Of a stretch of DNA of 64,000 bases, positions 16,295-24,108 are shown one piece after another (position 1 is the stretch's first letter; each line of letters starts with the position of its first letter). The stretch covers positions 1 to 64,000 of the forward strand of contig DVFW01000006.1 in NCBI GenBank assembly GCA_018713055.1, written 5' to 3'. The notes beneath the pieces were generated by a model. The model saw only the letters and a list, made by a program, of their open reading frames with translations. It was not told the origin of the DNA and searched no databases. This DNA is from Scatavimonas merdigallinarum (GTDB lineage: Bacteria > Bacillota > Clostridia > Oscillospirales > Acutalibacteraceae). A program made the position numbers and the translations under genes.

Positions 16295-18239
16295 TCACAG
16301 AAACGCCTATTTTCTGCGCCTTTGCAAGCTTACTGCCCGCTTCCTCTCCTGCCAAAACATAGTCCGTTTTTCCGGACACACTGGAAGAGGTTTTTCCACC
16401 AAGCTCTTCAATCATCTTTACTGCTTCGCTTCTTTTTAAGGTGGGGAGCGTACCTGTCAAAACAAACACCTTGCCGGTCAGCAGCCCGGCGGCCTTTTGT
16501 GCTGCCGGCGGCATTTGCACGCCACATTCGCGCAGATCTGCAAGCAGTCGTTTTGTCTGCGGCAGTGCAAAATAGTCCCGTACGCTCTGCGCCATAACCA
16601 AACCATAACCGTCAATTTGCGCAATACACTGTACATCAGCCTGCTCAATTTTTTCTATTGTTCCAAAATGTTCACACAGCAGCTTGGCCGCTTTTTGTCC
16701 AATATGGCGGATTCCAAGTGCAAAAATCAGCCTGTACAGCGCGCTTTCTTTTGATTTTTCTACCGCAGAGAGTAAATTATCCGCAGAAAGCGCCCCCATA
16801 CGCTCAAGGGAAATTATTTTTTCCCGGTCCAGCCTGTAAAGATCGGCTGGGGAATGAACCATACCGGTATCCACCAGTTGGCGCAAAACAGCAGGACCAA
16901 GCCCGTCGATATCCATCGCGTCGCGCGATACAAAATGGATCAAATGCCGCATCAGTTGCGCAGGACAGTCCGTGTTGGTGCAGCGCAGCGCCGCTTCCCC
17001 CTGTTCACGTACAACCGGACTTCCACAGGACGGGCATAGCTTTGGCATGGAAAAAGGGGCCGTGTTTTCGCCATGCGCCTTCAGTGCGACAACCTCCGGA
17101 ATAATTTCCCCCGCTTTGCGCAGTATGACCGTGTCTCCTATACGGATATCTTTTTCTTTAATAAAGTCTTCGTTGTGCAATACCGCCCTCGTTACGGTTG
17201 TACCCGCAAGTGTAACAGGCTCAAACACGCCGGTGGGCGTGAGCGCGCCCGTCCTGCCCACATTGATTACAATATCCAGCAGCTTTGTCGCCTTTTCCTC
17301 CGGCGGGTATTTGAACGCCTCCGCCCACTTTGGAAATTTTGCCGTGCTGCCAAGCAGGCGTCTGTGTGCAAAAGAATCCACTTTTACAACAGCGCCGTCT
17401 ATCTGGTAAGGCAACGTCCCACGCATATTGCCAATTCGTTTAATTTCGTCTATTACACCTTCTATATGCGTAAAAACGTGATAAAAGGGCGGCGCCGGAA
17501 ACCCCAGCTGTGCAAGGAATTGCAGCGACTGCGCATGCGATTGCAGAGTATGGCCTTCTATTTGCTGAATATTAAAAACAAAAATGTCCAAATCCCTTTG
17601 CGCCGTTATCTGGCTGTTCTTCTGGCGCAATGATCCCGCCGCGGCATTTCTGGGGTTCTTAAAAGGCTTTTCTTCATTTTCTTCCTGCTTTTCCAATAAG
17701 CGCAGGAAACTGTCGTTAGACATATAAACTTCCCCACGCACCTCAAGATACGGCAAAGGATTTGATAAACGTTTGGGAAGAGATTTAATTGTTATAAGGT
17801 TCTCTGTAATATCCTCGCCAACGGTTCCGTCACCTCTGGTAGAACCACGTACAAAAAGGCCGTTTCTATATTCACATGAAACAGAAAGACCATCAAATTT
17901 GGGTTCGACAACATAAGCGGGATCTTTCACCACGGCGCGCACTTTCCTGTCAAAATCATAGAGTTCCTCTTCCGAAAAGGCGTCGTGCAGGCTTTCCATA
18001 GGGACGCCGTGCACAACAGGGGCAAATTTTTGCGACGCCTCCCCGCCGACCTTCTGCGTAGGGGAAGTTTCCGTAATAAGCTGGGGAAACTGCGCTTCCA
18101 AATCCTCCAGACTGCGCAGAAGCATATCGTATTCATAGTCGCTGATTTCCGGCGCGTCTTTATTGTAGTAACGGTCGTTATGGTATTGAATCTGCTTTTG
18201 CAGTTTTTCAGACAATATCCGTGCCTCTTCTATATCCAT
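16257..18239 (-). CDS. ligA: NAD-dependent DNA ligase
   Basis: Seals nicks in replication and repair using NAD+. The 660-residue protein has all LigA domains: Ia (YYNKDAPEISDYEYD), adenylation with the KxDG lysine (EPKFDG), OB fold, a four-cysteine zinc finger (CPSCGSP...CTNTDCPAQ), HhH repeats and a C-terminal BRCT domain. I chose ATG 18239, with AGGTG at a suitable distance, over a GTG three codons upstream. It follows a GT2 gene by about 35 bases and is probably co-transcribed with it. Confidence 0.97.
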   Translation of the reverse strand: MDIEEARILSEKLQKQIQYHNDRYYNKDAPEISDYEYDMLLRSLEDLEAQFPQLITETSPTQKVGGEASQKFAPVVHGVPMESLHDAFSEEELYDFDRKVRAVVKDPAYVVEPKFDGLSVSCEYRNGLFVRGSTRGDGTVGEDITENLITIKSLPKRLSNPLPYLEVRGEVYMSNDSFLRLLEKQEENEEKPFKNPRNAAAGSLRQKNSQITAQRDLDIFVFNIQQIEGHTLQSHAQSLQFLAQLGFPAPPFYHVFTHIEGVIDEIKRIGNMRGTLPYQIDGAVVKVDSFAHRRLLGSTAKFPKWAEAFKYPPEEKATKLLDIVINVGRTGALTPTGVFEPVTLAGTTVTRAVLHNEDFIKEKDIRIGDTVILRKAGEIIPEVVALKAHGENTAPFSMPKLCPSCGSPVVREQGEAALRCTNTDCPAQLMRHLIHFVSRDAMDIDGLGPAVLRQLVDTGMVHSPADLYRLDREKIISLERMGALSADNLLSAVEKSKESALYRLIFALGIRHIGQKAAKLLCEHFGTIEKIEQADVQCIAQIDGYGLVMAQSVRDYFALPQTKRLLADLRECGVQMPPAAQKAAGLLTGKVFVLTGTLPTLKRSEAVKMIEELGGKTSSSVSGKTDYVLAGEEAGSKLAKAQKIGVSVIDEETFRKMCGL

Positions 18240-18274
18240 CCTATTCACCTAATAATCAAAATTTGCACTGCCGC

Positions 18275-19228
18275 CTACTTTGTGGGTTTGTACATCCACG
18301 GCATAAGTTTCCATGTGAAAATTTTTCTTTTCAGCTGTGAATCTGTAGTTTTTCCGGAGACAAGCAGCGTTTCATAGCCTTTAAGCCTGATCGCATTTTT
18401 TACAGCGCTGTATCCCATCCCTTCTCTGAGTAAAAGATCAATACAGTCAAAAACAGCGCCAGGTAAAACCGTATAAATAAACAACTCATAAAGTCTTTGG
18501 CCGTCGCCATGGCTGTAATGCAATAAATCTGAAATTTTTATAAGACCTTCAACCCGGTCAAAACAGGCAATTCCCAGGGGTTCCTGTTTAACAGGCGGAA
18601 GCAGGCGCTCCGTGTCACGATGCAACACGGCAGATGCCTGGTAATTGGCGTCCGTTTTTAAAAGCAGCCTGTATATAAACTCTTCCGCAAAACCATAACG
18701 GGAAGCGGCGTTGAAAAAAATGTTTTTCTTTTGCAAAAGCTCTCTGGAAATCAAAACGGCTGCAAGATCAATATTAATAATCCCTTTTACAACGCCGGTT
18801 ATAACCTCCGTCCCTTTAATCGCTTTGGACTTTAACGCTGCGGAAAGCCTTGTATCGCATCCCGGCGCGCTGCCAAATACAAAATCCGCATGATGCTTCT
18901 GCGCGGTAAAAAAATATGGCGCAAGCATGTTTTTATATATTTTTCTGGGAAATAAAAACGTTACATATTTTCCCGTCGCTTTAAAAATCCCCGCATTGAG
19001 CGCCCCCGGCAGGCCGTCTACGCCGTTTTGTATGACAAATCCGCTTTGCCCCGATGCTTTAATCGCTTTAAGTGCAGAAAGCATGGTTTTATCGGACGAA
19101 TACATATCTACAACAACAAGTTCCATACTTATGTCTGTAAGTTCCTGCGTAAGATTTTCAATAATTGCAGGAATATACTTCTCTATGTTCTTTACCGGGA
19201 TAACAACCGATATTTCTATATCTGGCAA
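18275..19228 (-). CDS. GT2-like glycosyltransferase with an atypical metal motif
   Basis: About 317 residues from the chosen TTG at 19228 (AAAGGGGCGGG upstream). A longer frame to 19432 adds a stretch with no family features. The N-terminus has the GT2 nucleotide-binding pattern ISVVIPVKNIEKYI and VVVDMYSSDKT. Where the DxD motif is expected (after KATGKYVTFL) the sequence reads FPRKI, with no acidic residues, so catalysis is doubtful. It lies upstream of ligA, a housekeeping gene with no known link. The substrate is unknown. Confidence 0.65.
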   Translation of the reverse strand: MPDIEISVVIPVKNIEKYIPAIIENLTQELTDISMELVVVDMYSSDKTMLSALKAIKASGQSGFVIQNGVDGLPGALNAGIFKATGKYVTFLFPRKIYKNMLAPYFFTAQKHHADFVFGSAPGCDTRLSAALKSKAIKGTEVITGVVKGIINIDLAAVLISRELLQKKNIFFNAASRYGFAEEFIYRLLLKTDANYQASAVLHRDTERLLPPVKQEPLGIACFDRVEGLIKISDLLHYSHGDGQRLYELFIYTVLPGAVFDCIDLLLREGMGYSAVKNAIRLKGYETLLVSGKTTDSQLKRKIFTWKLMPWMYKPTK

Positions 19229-19277
19229 GGAAACCCGCCCCTTTATAAGCTGATAACAATTTGTAACTTTTAAATAT

Positions 19278-19306
19278 AGTTTAACCCCTACACGCGGGAA
19301 ATTCAA
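19278..19306 (-). promoter_or_regulatory. Possible sigma-A promoter of the GT2-ligA transcript
   Basis: TTGAAT (19301-19306) and TAAACT (19278-19283), 17-base spacer, about 50 bases upstream of the chosen GT2 start. This supports the shorter protein. Between here and the terminator at 19495 I see nothing more. Confidence 0.5.
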
Positions 19307-19494
19307 GAGAAAATTCAAAATGATACAATGTATATTTATACGTTTTTCTGAATGCGTTTTTTCTGTACAGAAAGTTATATAAACTATAAAGCTGCAAGAA
19401 AGTGCGACATGCCCTGCAATTTCAAAAAACATATTACCACCTGTAATGCTCGGCGTTTTTCGGTAGTTATACAGCGGGTATTTTTAACTGCAGG

Positions 19495-19533
19495 CAAAAA
19501 AAAACGCGCACTTTTAAAGCGCGCGTTTTTTTG
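19495..19533. terminator. Terminator after the HD-domain gene
   Basis: A-rich tract and ACGCGC pair with GCGCGT and a T-run; stem about 13 bp, with T-rich flanks on both strands. It lies about 20 bases after the HD-domain gene stop. Confidence 0.8.
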
Positions 19534-19550
19534 ATAATTCTGTTGTTTTT

Positions 19551-20129
19551 TTATCTTTTTGTAACGACCGACGTATGCTTTTCCCGTAAATAAGTAGATT
19601 CCAAATCTGCAAGATGCAGCTTGACTGCAATCGGATACTTCTCATAAGCCAGGCTCATTGAAAAACCTCCCCCATCTTCAAAACCGCCCATATGCCAGCG
19701 AATCGCCACTGCTTCTTCCACCTTGAGGCGCATGAATCGTTCAATCAAAAAAACAGATTTTTCCCCATGGCCGTAGGGAAACGTATCTTCCACCATATAA
19801 AACGGTTGTTTTTCCCATGCTCCGGTTTCTTCATTTTTTACGTTTCTGGTAGACACTTTATAAAACTGCGCCTTACACAGGTCATGCAGCAACGCGCAAA
19901 TTGCAAAACTTTCCGCGCTGTCTGCCTGTTCGTCAAAATGTTTTTCCATCATCACCTTATACACGCTTATGCTGTGCATAATCAACCCGCTTTCACAGGC
20001 GCAGTGATATTTTGTGCTGGCAGGCGCCGTAAAAAAATCTGTGCGCAACAGCCAATCCAGCAGCTCCTTTGATCCCTGGCGCTTAATATTCTCCTGATAG
20101 ATTTGTATAAATTCTTCTTTATAGGTCAT
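19551..20129 (-). CDS. HD-domain protein (putative phosphohydrolase)
   Basis: 192 residues with an HD-type metal site: His52 (MHSISVYKVM), His82-Asp83 (LLHDLCK) and a later RWHMG. Such proteins usually hydrolyse phosphate esters of nucleotides or cyclic nucleotides. Substrate and pathway cannot be told. It follows the YwlG-like gene by about 20 bases, so they form a two-gene operon. Confidence 0.7.
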   Translation of the reverse strand: MTYKEEFIQIYQENIKRQGSKELLDWLLRTDFFTAPASTKYHCACESGLIMHSISVYKVMMEKHFDEQADSAESFAICALLHDLCKAQFYKVSTRNVKNEETGAWEKQPFYMVEDTFPYGHGEKSVFLIERFMRLKVEEAVAIRWHMGGFEDGGGFSMSLAYEKYPIAVKLHLADLESTYLREKHTSVVTKR

Positions 20130-20149
20130 TGTGCGCTTTCCTTTCGCAA

Positions 20150-20701
20150 TTATTTTAACGCTTCGTCATACACCGCGCGCTCGCCGCCTACAAATTTGGG
20201 CCTGGTTCGGGCGCAGATCAAAGGTGCTTGCCCTATTTTCCGGATGGAAAGGCGTACGGGTACGACAGTTGGACGAAGATGCATACCAATTAAAACTCCG
20301 CCTATATCCATACCCGCCGCGGCAGCCACTTGCTCTACAGCCACCGGGTGTACAAAATTTTGATATGCAGTTGTTGCAAATGAACCGCCGGCTTTTGGCT
20401 GCGGAATTGCATTTACAATCGTAAAGCCGTTCGCCTGCGCAGCGGCCTCTTCTATAATCAGGACTCTGTTTAGATGCTCACAACATTGCGCAGCCAAAAA
20501 AACGCCCTGTTCTTCCAGGATTGGATAAATTCCTTTAAAAACCGCCTGCGCTGTCTCCAGACTAGAATTTGTTCCAAGGCGGCTGCCACATATTTCACTG
20601 CTGGAACAGCCTACAATAAAAACATCGCCTTTTTTCAGCTTTGCTGTCTGCAGCAGCTCTTTTATCGCAAGGTTCGCCTGTTTTGTAATTTCCATCAACA
20701 T
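20150..20701 (-). CDS. YwlG-like protein, UPF0340/TIGR01440 family
   Basis: About 183 residues. It is recognised from the conserved core VGCSSSEICGSRLGTNSS, the AAQCCEHLNRVL block and the C-terminal ARTRPKFVGGERAVYDE. The family is widespread in Firmicutes and has no proven function. I chose ATG 20701 over a GTG at 20755, which would reach towards the terminator of the upstream gene. The RBS is weak. Confidence 0.85.
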   Translation of the reverse strand: MLMEITKQANLAIKELLQTAKLKKGDVFIVGCSSSEICGSRLGTNSSLETAQAVFKGIYPILEEQGVFLAAQCCEHLNRVLIIEEAAAQANGFTIVNAIPQPKAGGSFATTAYQNFVHPVAVEQVAAAAGMDIGGVLIGMHLRPTVVPVRLSIRKIGQAPLICARTRPKFVGGERAVYDEALK

Positions 20702-20772
20702 TTTATATACGCCTGCTTTCTGTAAAATCAAAAAATTTCTCCATTTCCTGCACACTGTGTTGCAGCTACAAG

Positions 20773-20809
20773 CAAAAAGGCAAAACGTATATCACCATAC
20801 GCTTTGCCC
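20773..20809 (-). terminator. Terminator of ispH-rpsA
   Basis: GGCAAAGCGTAT pairs with ATACGTTTTGCC (one G-T pair), followed by TTTTT on the minus strand, 16 bases after the stop. Confidence 0.85.
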
Positions 20810-20824
20810 TGTTTTAAAGTAAAA

Positions 20825-22918
20825 TTATGCCTCTGGCGTCTCCTCATCTGCCGGAGCAGATGCATCTTCTGCAGGCGCCGCCGCTTCGGCAGGAGTCTCC
20901 TGCGCTGCCGGTACAGCCTCTTCTGTTGCATCCTGTGTTCCATTCGGCTTTTCCTGCTCAGGCTCCAAAAGCGCTCGAATAGAAAGACTCACACGCTTTT
21001 TCTCAAAATCAATCGCCGTAATTTTTGCCTGTACAGTCTGCCCGATTGAAAGCTCGTCCTCAGGTTTTTCAATCCTGTGGTTGGCAATCTGGGAAATATG
21101 AATCAATCCGTCAATACCGGGCAAAATCTTTGCAAAGGCCCCAAAAGACGTCATACCAACGACCTGTACCTCTACTACTGTACCGACCGGGTACTGATTT
21201 TTAAGCTTTTCCCAGGGATTATCTTCTGTCTTTTTGTAGCCTAAAGAAATATTGCCTTTTTCTGCGTCAATATCCTTTACATATACTTCTACCGTGTCGC
21301 CCACTTGAACAACCTCAGATGGGTGCTTAATGCGCTCCCAAGACAGTTCCGATATATGAATCATACCGTCTACGCCCCCAATATCCACAAACGCGCCGTA
21401 GCTTGTTAAAGATTTGACCGTACCGGTATATACTTTGCCAACCTCGCAATGTTTCCAGAACTCTTCCCGAAGTTTTGCATTTTCTTCTTTTAATACGCTG
21501 CGGATCGAACCAACCGCGCGCCTGCGCCTTTTGTCTATATCAATAATCCTGAAACGGACTTCCTTCTTTAAAAGACTTTCCAAAGCCTCGCCCCTTGAGG
21601 CAGTTGCCTGGGAAGCAGGAATAAATAGTTTCATTCCCTCAAAAGCAACAAGCAGGCCGCCTTTGATAATTTCCGTCACAACCCCTGTGAGAATTTCCTT
21701 ATTCTCCGCGGCTTCCACAACCATATCCCAGCCTTTTAACGCGTCGACGCGTTTTTTGGAAAGCATGATAACACCTTCCTGGTCGTTTGTGCGCATAATC
21801 AGTAAGTCAAGCTTGTCGCCAATTTTTACAAGATCTTCTGTTTTCGCGTTCGGGTCATCCGTAAGCTCGTCAAGTTTTACAACGCCGGCCTGTTTTCTGC
21901 CCACGTCAACAAAAACCTCATTGGGAGTGATTCTCTCGACTATTCCCTGTACCCTCCCATCTGTATTGAAACTTTTCAGATTCTCTTCGAGCATCTGAGC
22001 AAAGCTAGTTTCTGTATTGTCCATTGTTGTTTCACCGGATTTGTTCAACATATCTGTCATTTTATCCAGTACCTCCTTTATTATCCTGGCAGGCGTTGAC
22101 GCGCCCGCAGTTACGCCAATAGAATCTGCATGAATCCTTATTTCCTGCATATCCAGATCTTTGCTTGTCTGTACAAAAAAAGTCCTTTCACAGCGCTCCT
22201 TGCAAATATGGTAAAGCTTGCAGGAGTTCGAACTGTTTTTGTCGCCAATGACAATCATAAGATCAGATTTTTCTGCAAGAGACTTTGCTTCTTTCTGTCT
22301 TTCTGACGTAGCACTACATATTGTATCAAAAAAAGTGACATTTGTATATACCTTTTTTACAGTTTCTAAACATTTTTTCCATTGCGACACGTCAAAAGTG
22401 GTCTGTGCAACCACACAAATCTCTTTATTTTTCAGTTCCGGAAAATTAAGGACCAGTTTTTCAATTTCCTGCGGGGTTTTCATGGTAAAACTTTCCGTTG
22501 TACAATAGCCCTGAATTCCCTGTACCTCCGGATGGTCCCTGTCGCCGATAATGAAAATTATTTTTCCATTTTTAGATTGCTCATAAACCGTTTTATGTAT
22601 TTTTGTTACAAATGGGCACGTGGCGTCGGCACACGTAAGTTTTCTGTGTGCAATACAATCATAAACGGAAAGCGGAACGCCGTGTGAACGGACCACTATC
22701 GTACAGCCGTCGGGTGCTTCTTCAGGGGTACGTACAATCAAAGCGCCCCTGTCTTTCAGGGAACGGACCATTTCTTCATTATGAATAATCGGCCCCAATG
22801 TACATACCTTTTTTCCCTCATCCAACAGCTTATCCACCATATGTACCGCACGGTCTACGCCAAAACAAAAACCTGCCGTTTGGGCAAGCGTTATTTTTTC
22901 ATGAAGCGTTTTTTGCAA
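20825..22918 (-). CDS. ispH-rpsA: IspH (HMBPP reductase) fused to a ribosomal protein S1 homologue
   Basis: 697-residue bifunctional protein. Residues 1-285 are IspH, the last enzyme of the MEP isoprenoid pathway, with the three [4Fe-4S] ligands Cys18 (AGFCFGVDRAV), Cys101 (DATCPFV) and Cys201 (DTICSATSERQ) and the HPEV motif near 129. From about 318 to 650 come four S1 RNA-binding repeats. The tail after 650 is Ala/Pro/Glu-rich and probably disordered. This fusion is known in Clostridia. The frame is continuous, so it is not a sequencing join. Both halves have their key residues. Confidence 0.95.
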   Translation of the reverse strand: MQKTLHEKITLAQTAGFCFGVDRAVHMVDKLLDEGKKVCTLGPIIHNEEMVRSLKDRGALIVRTPEEAPDGCTIVVRSHGVPLSVYDCIAHRKLTCADATCPFVTKIHKTVYEQSKNGKIIFIIGDRDHPEVQGIQGYCTTESFTMKTPQEIEKLVLNFPELKNKEICVVAQTTFDVSQWKKCLETVKKVYTNVTFFDTICSATSERQKEAKSLAEKSDLMIVIGDKNSSNSCKLYHICKERCERTFFVQTSKDLDMQEIRIHADSIGVTAGASTPARIIKEVLDKMTDMLNKSGETTMDNTETSFAQMLEENLKSFNTDGRVQGIVERITPNEVFVDVGRKQAGVVKLDELTDDPNAKTEDLVKIGDKLDLLIMRTNDQEGVIMLSKKRVDALKGWDMVVEAAENKEILTGVVTEIIKGGLLVAFEGMKLFIPASQATASRGEALESLLKKEVRFRIIDIDKRRRRAVGSIRSVLKEENAKLREEFWKHCEVGKVYTGTVKSLTSYGAFVDIGGVDGMIHISELSWERIKHPSEVVQVGDTVEVYVKDIDAEKGNISLGYKKTEDNPWEKLKNQYPVGTVVEVQVVGMTSFGAFAKILPGIDGLIHISQIANHRIEKPEDELSIGQTVQAKITAIDFEKKRVSLSIRALLEPEQEKPNGTQDATEEAVPAAQETPAEAAAPAEDASAPADEETPEA

Positions 22919-22960
22919 AATTCTACCGGTCCTTTCTTATATAAGCAGCAAGAAGCCAAA

Positions 22961-22987
22961 TGAACGGCTGCAAAACACAGCCGTTCA
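22961..22987 (-). terminator. Hairpin after pfkA
   Basis: TGAACGGCTG (22961-22970) pairs with CAGCCGTTCA (22978-22987). The following minus-strand sequence (TTTGGCTTCTT) is only mildly T-rich, so it is a weak or partial terminator between pfkA and ispH-rpsA. Confidence 0.55.
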
Positions 22988-23005
22988 AAAAGCACCAAAA
23001 CCGGG

Positions 23006-23974
23006 TTAAATAGAAATATCCATTGCAATGTTATAAAGTTCGGTATTAAACTGCTTTTTCATGTTCAGCGCCTCTGTAATATCGTAATCGACGATCTGCC
23101 CGTTCTTCATGGCAACGACCCTGTTTCCAATTCCCTTTGCCAGAAGGTCGACCGCTTTATGACCCATGGTGCTTGCCACTACTCTATCGCGCAGCGTGGG
23201 GGAACCGCCCCTTTGCACATGTCCTAAAACCGTCGCTCTTGTTTCTATGCCTGTTTCCTCTTCAATCTGCTTTGCAATTTGCTCTACGCCGCCAATCCCT
23301 TCGGCTACAATAACAATAAAATGTTTTTTCCCGGAATTTTGCGTATAGCGCATTCGCTCTATCACATCGCGCTTTATATCGTACGGAATTTCAGGTACAA
23401 GAATCGCCGTAGCGCCTACTGCAATGCCTGTTTCCAGCGCAATATCCCCACAACGTCTGCCCATGACCTCAACTACGCTGCAGCGGTCGTGCGATTGCGC
23501 AGTGTCGCGGATTCTGTCAACCATTTCCATTGCGGTATTCATGGCTGTATCAAAACCAACTGTGTATTCGCTGCATGCAATATCGTTATCTATTGTACCG
23601 GGAATCCCAACACAGGGAATCCCGTGGTTTGTCAAGTCACGCGCACCGCGGAAAGAACCGTCGCCGCCTATTACAACAACGCCGTTCACCCCAAGGCTGC
23701 GGCAGGTGTTCGCCGCCTTTTCTACACCGGCAGGCGTATTAAACTCTTCGCTTCTTGCCGTATAGAGCGTTGTACCGCCTCTGTGGATAATATCTGAAAC
23801 AGAGCGGAGGTTCATTTCAAAAACGTCGCCGTTAAGAAGGCCATTATAACCTCTGTGTACGCCGATTACGCGCATTCCTTTCGACAACGCCGTCCTTGCA
23901 ACCGCCCTGACTGCCGCATTCATTCCCGGAGCATCTCCGCCGCTTGTAAGAACTGCTATAGATTTTACTGACAT
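23006..23974 (-). CDS. pfkA: ATP-dependent 6-phosphofructokinase
   Basis: Phosphorylates fructose 6-phosphate in glycolysis. The 322-residue protein is the standard bacterial length. Motifs seen: TSGGDAPGMNAAVR (ATP binding), GGDGSFRGA, the catalytic GTIDNDI and VEVMGRRCGDIA. GDGS with Gly rather than Asp supports ATP over pyrophosphate as donor. It has its own promoter (24011-24040) and a GGAGGAA RBS. Confidence 0.97.
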   Translation of the reverse strand: MSVKSIAVLTSGGDAPGMNAAVRAVARTALSKGMRVIGVHRGYNGLLNGDVFEMNLRSVSDIIHRGGTTLYTARSEEFNTPAGVEKAANTCRSLGVNGVVVIGGDGSFRGARDLTNHGIPCVGIPGTIDNDIACSEYTVGFDTAMNTAMEMVDRIRDTAQSHDRCSVVEVMGRRCGDIALETGIAVGATAILVPEIPYDIKRDVIERMRYTQNSGKKHFIVIVAEGIGGVEQIAKQIEEETGIETRATVLGHVQRGGSPTLRDRVVASTMGHKAVDLLAKGIGNRVVAMKNGQIVDYDITEALNMKKQFNTELYNIAMDISI

Positions 23975-24010
23975 ATTCTATTCCTCCGATGTAAAATTTC
24001 GCTGAATATC

Positions 24011-24040
24011 ATTATAGTACAAATGCATGGGTTGAATCAA
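24011..24040 (-). promoter_or_regulatory. Sigma-A promoter of pfkA
   Basis: TTGATT (24035-24040) and a perfect TATAAT (24011-24016) with an 18-base spacer, about 35 bases before the gene. Confidence 0.7.
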
Positions 24041-24108
24041 GCTTTTTTCTTAAATTTACAGGAATTTTGCGAATTTTTTAACAGCGCCTTTCAACCGGAA
24101 AATCGCGC

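Noticed and set aside
19229..19432. N-terminal extension of the GT2-like protein
   Set aside because: It covers a plausible promoter, has no GT2 features and lacks an RBS; the TTG at 19228 directly precedes the GT2 core.
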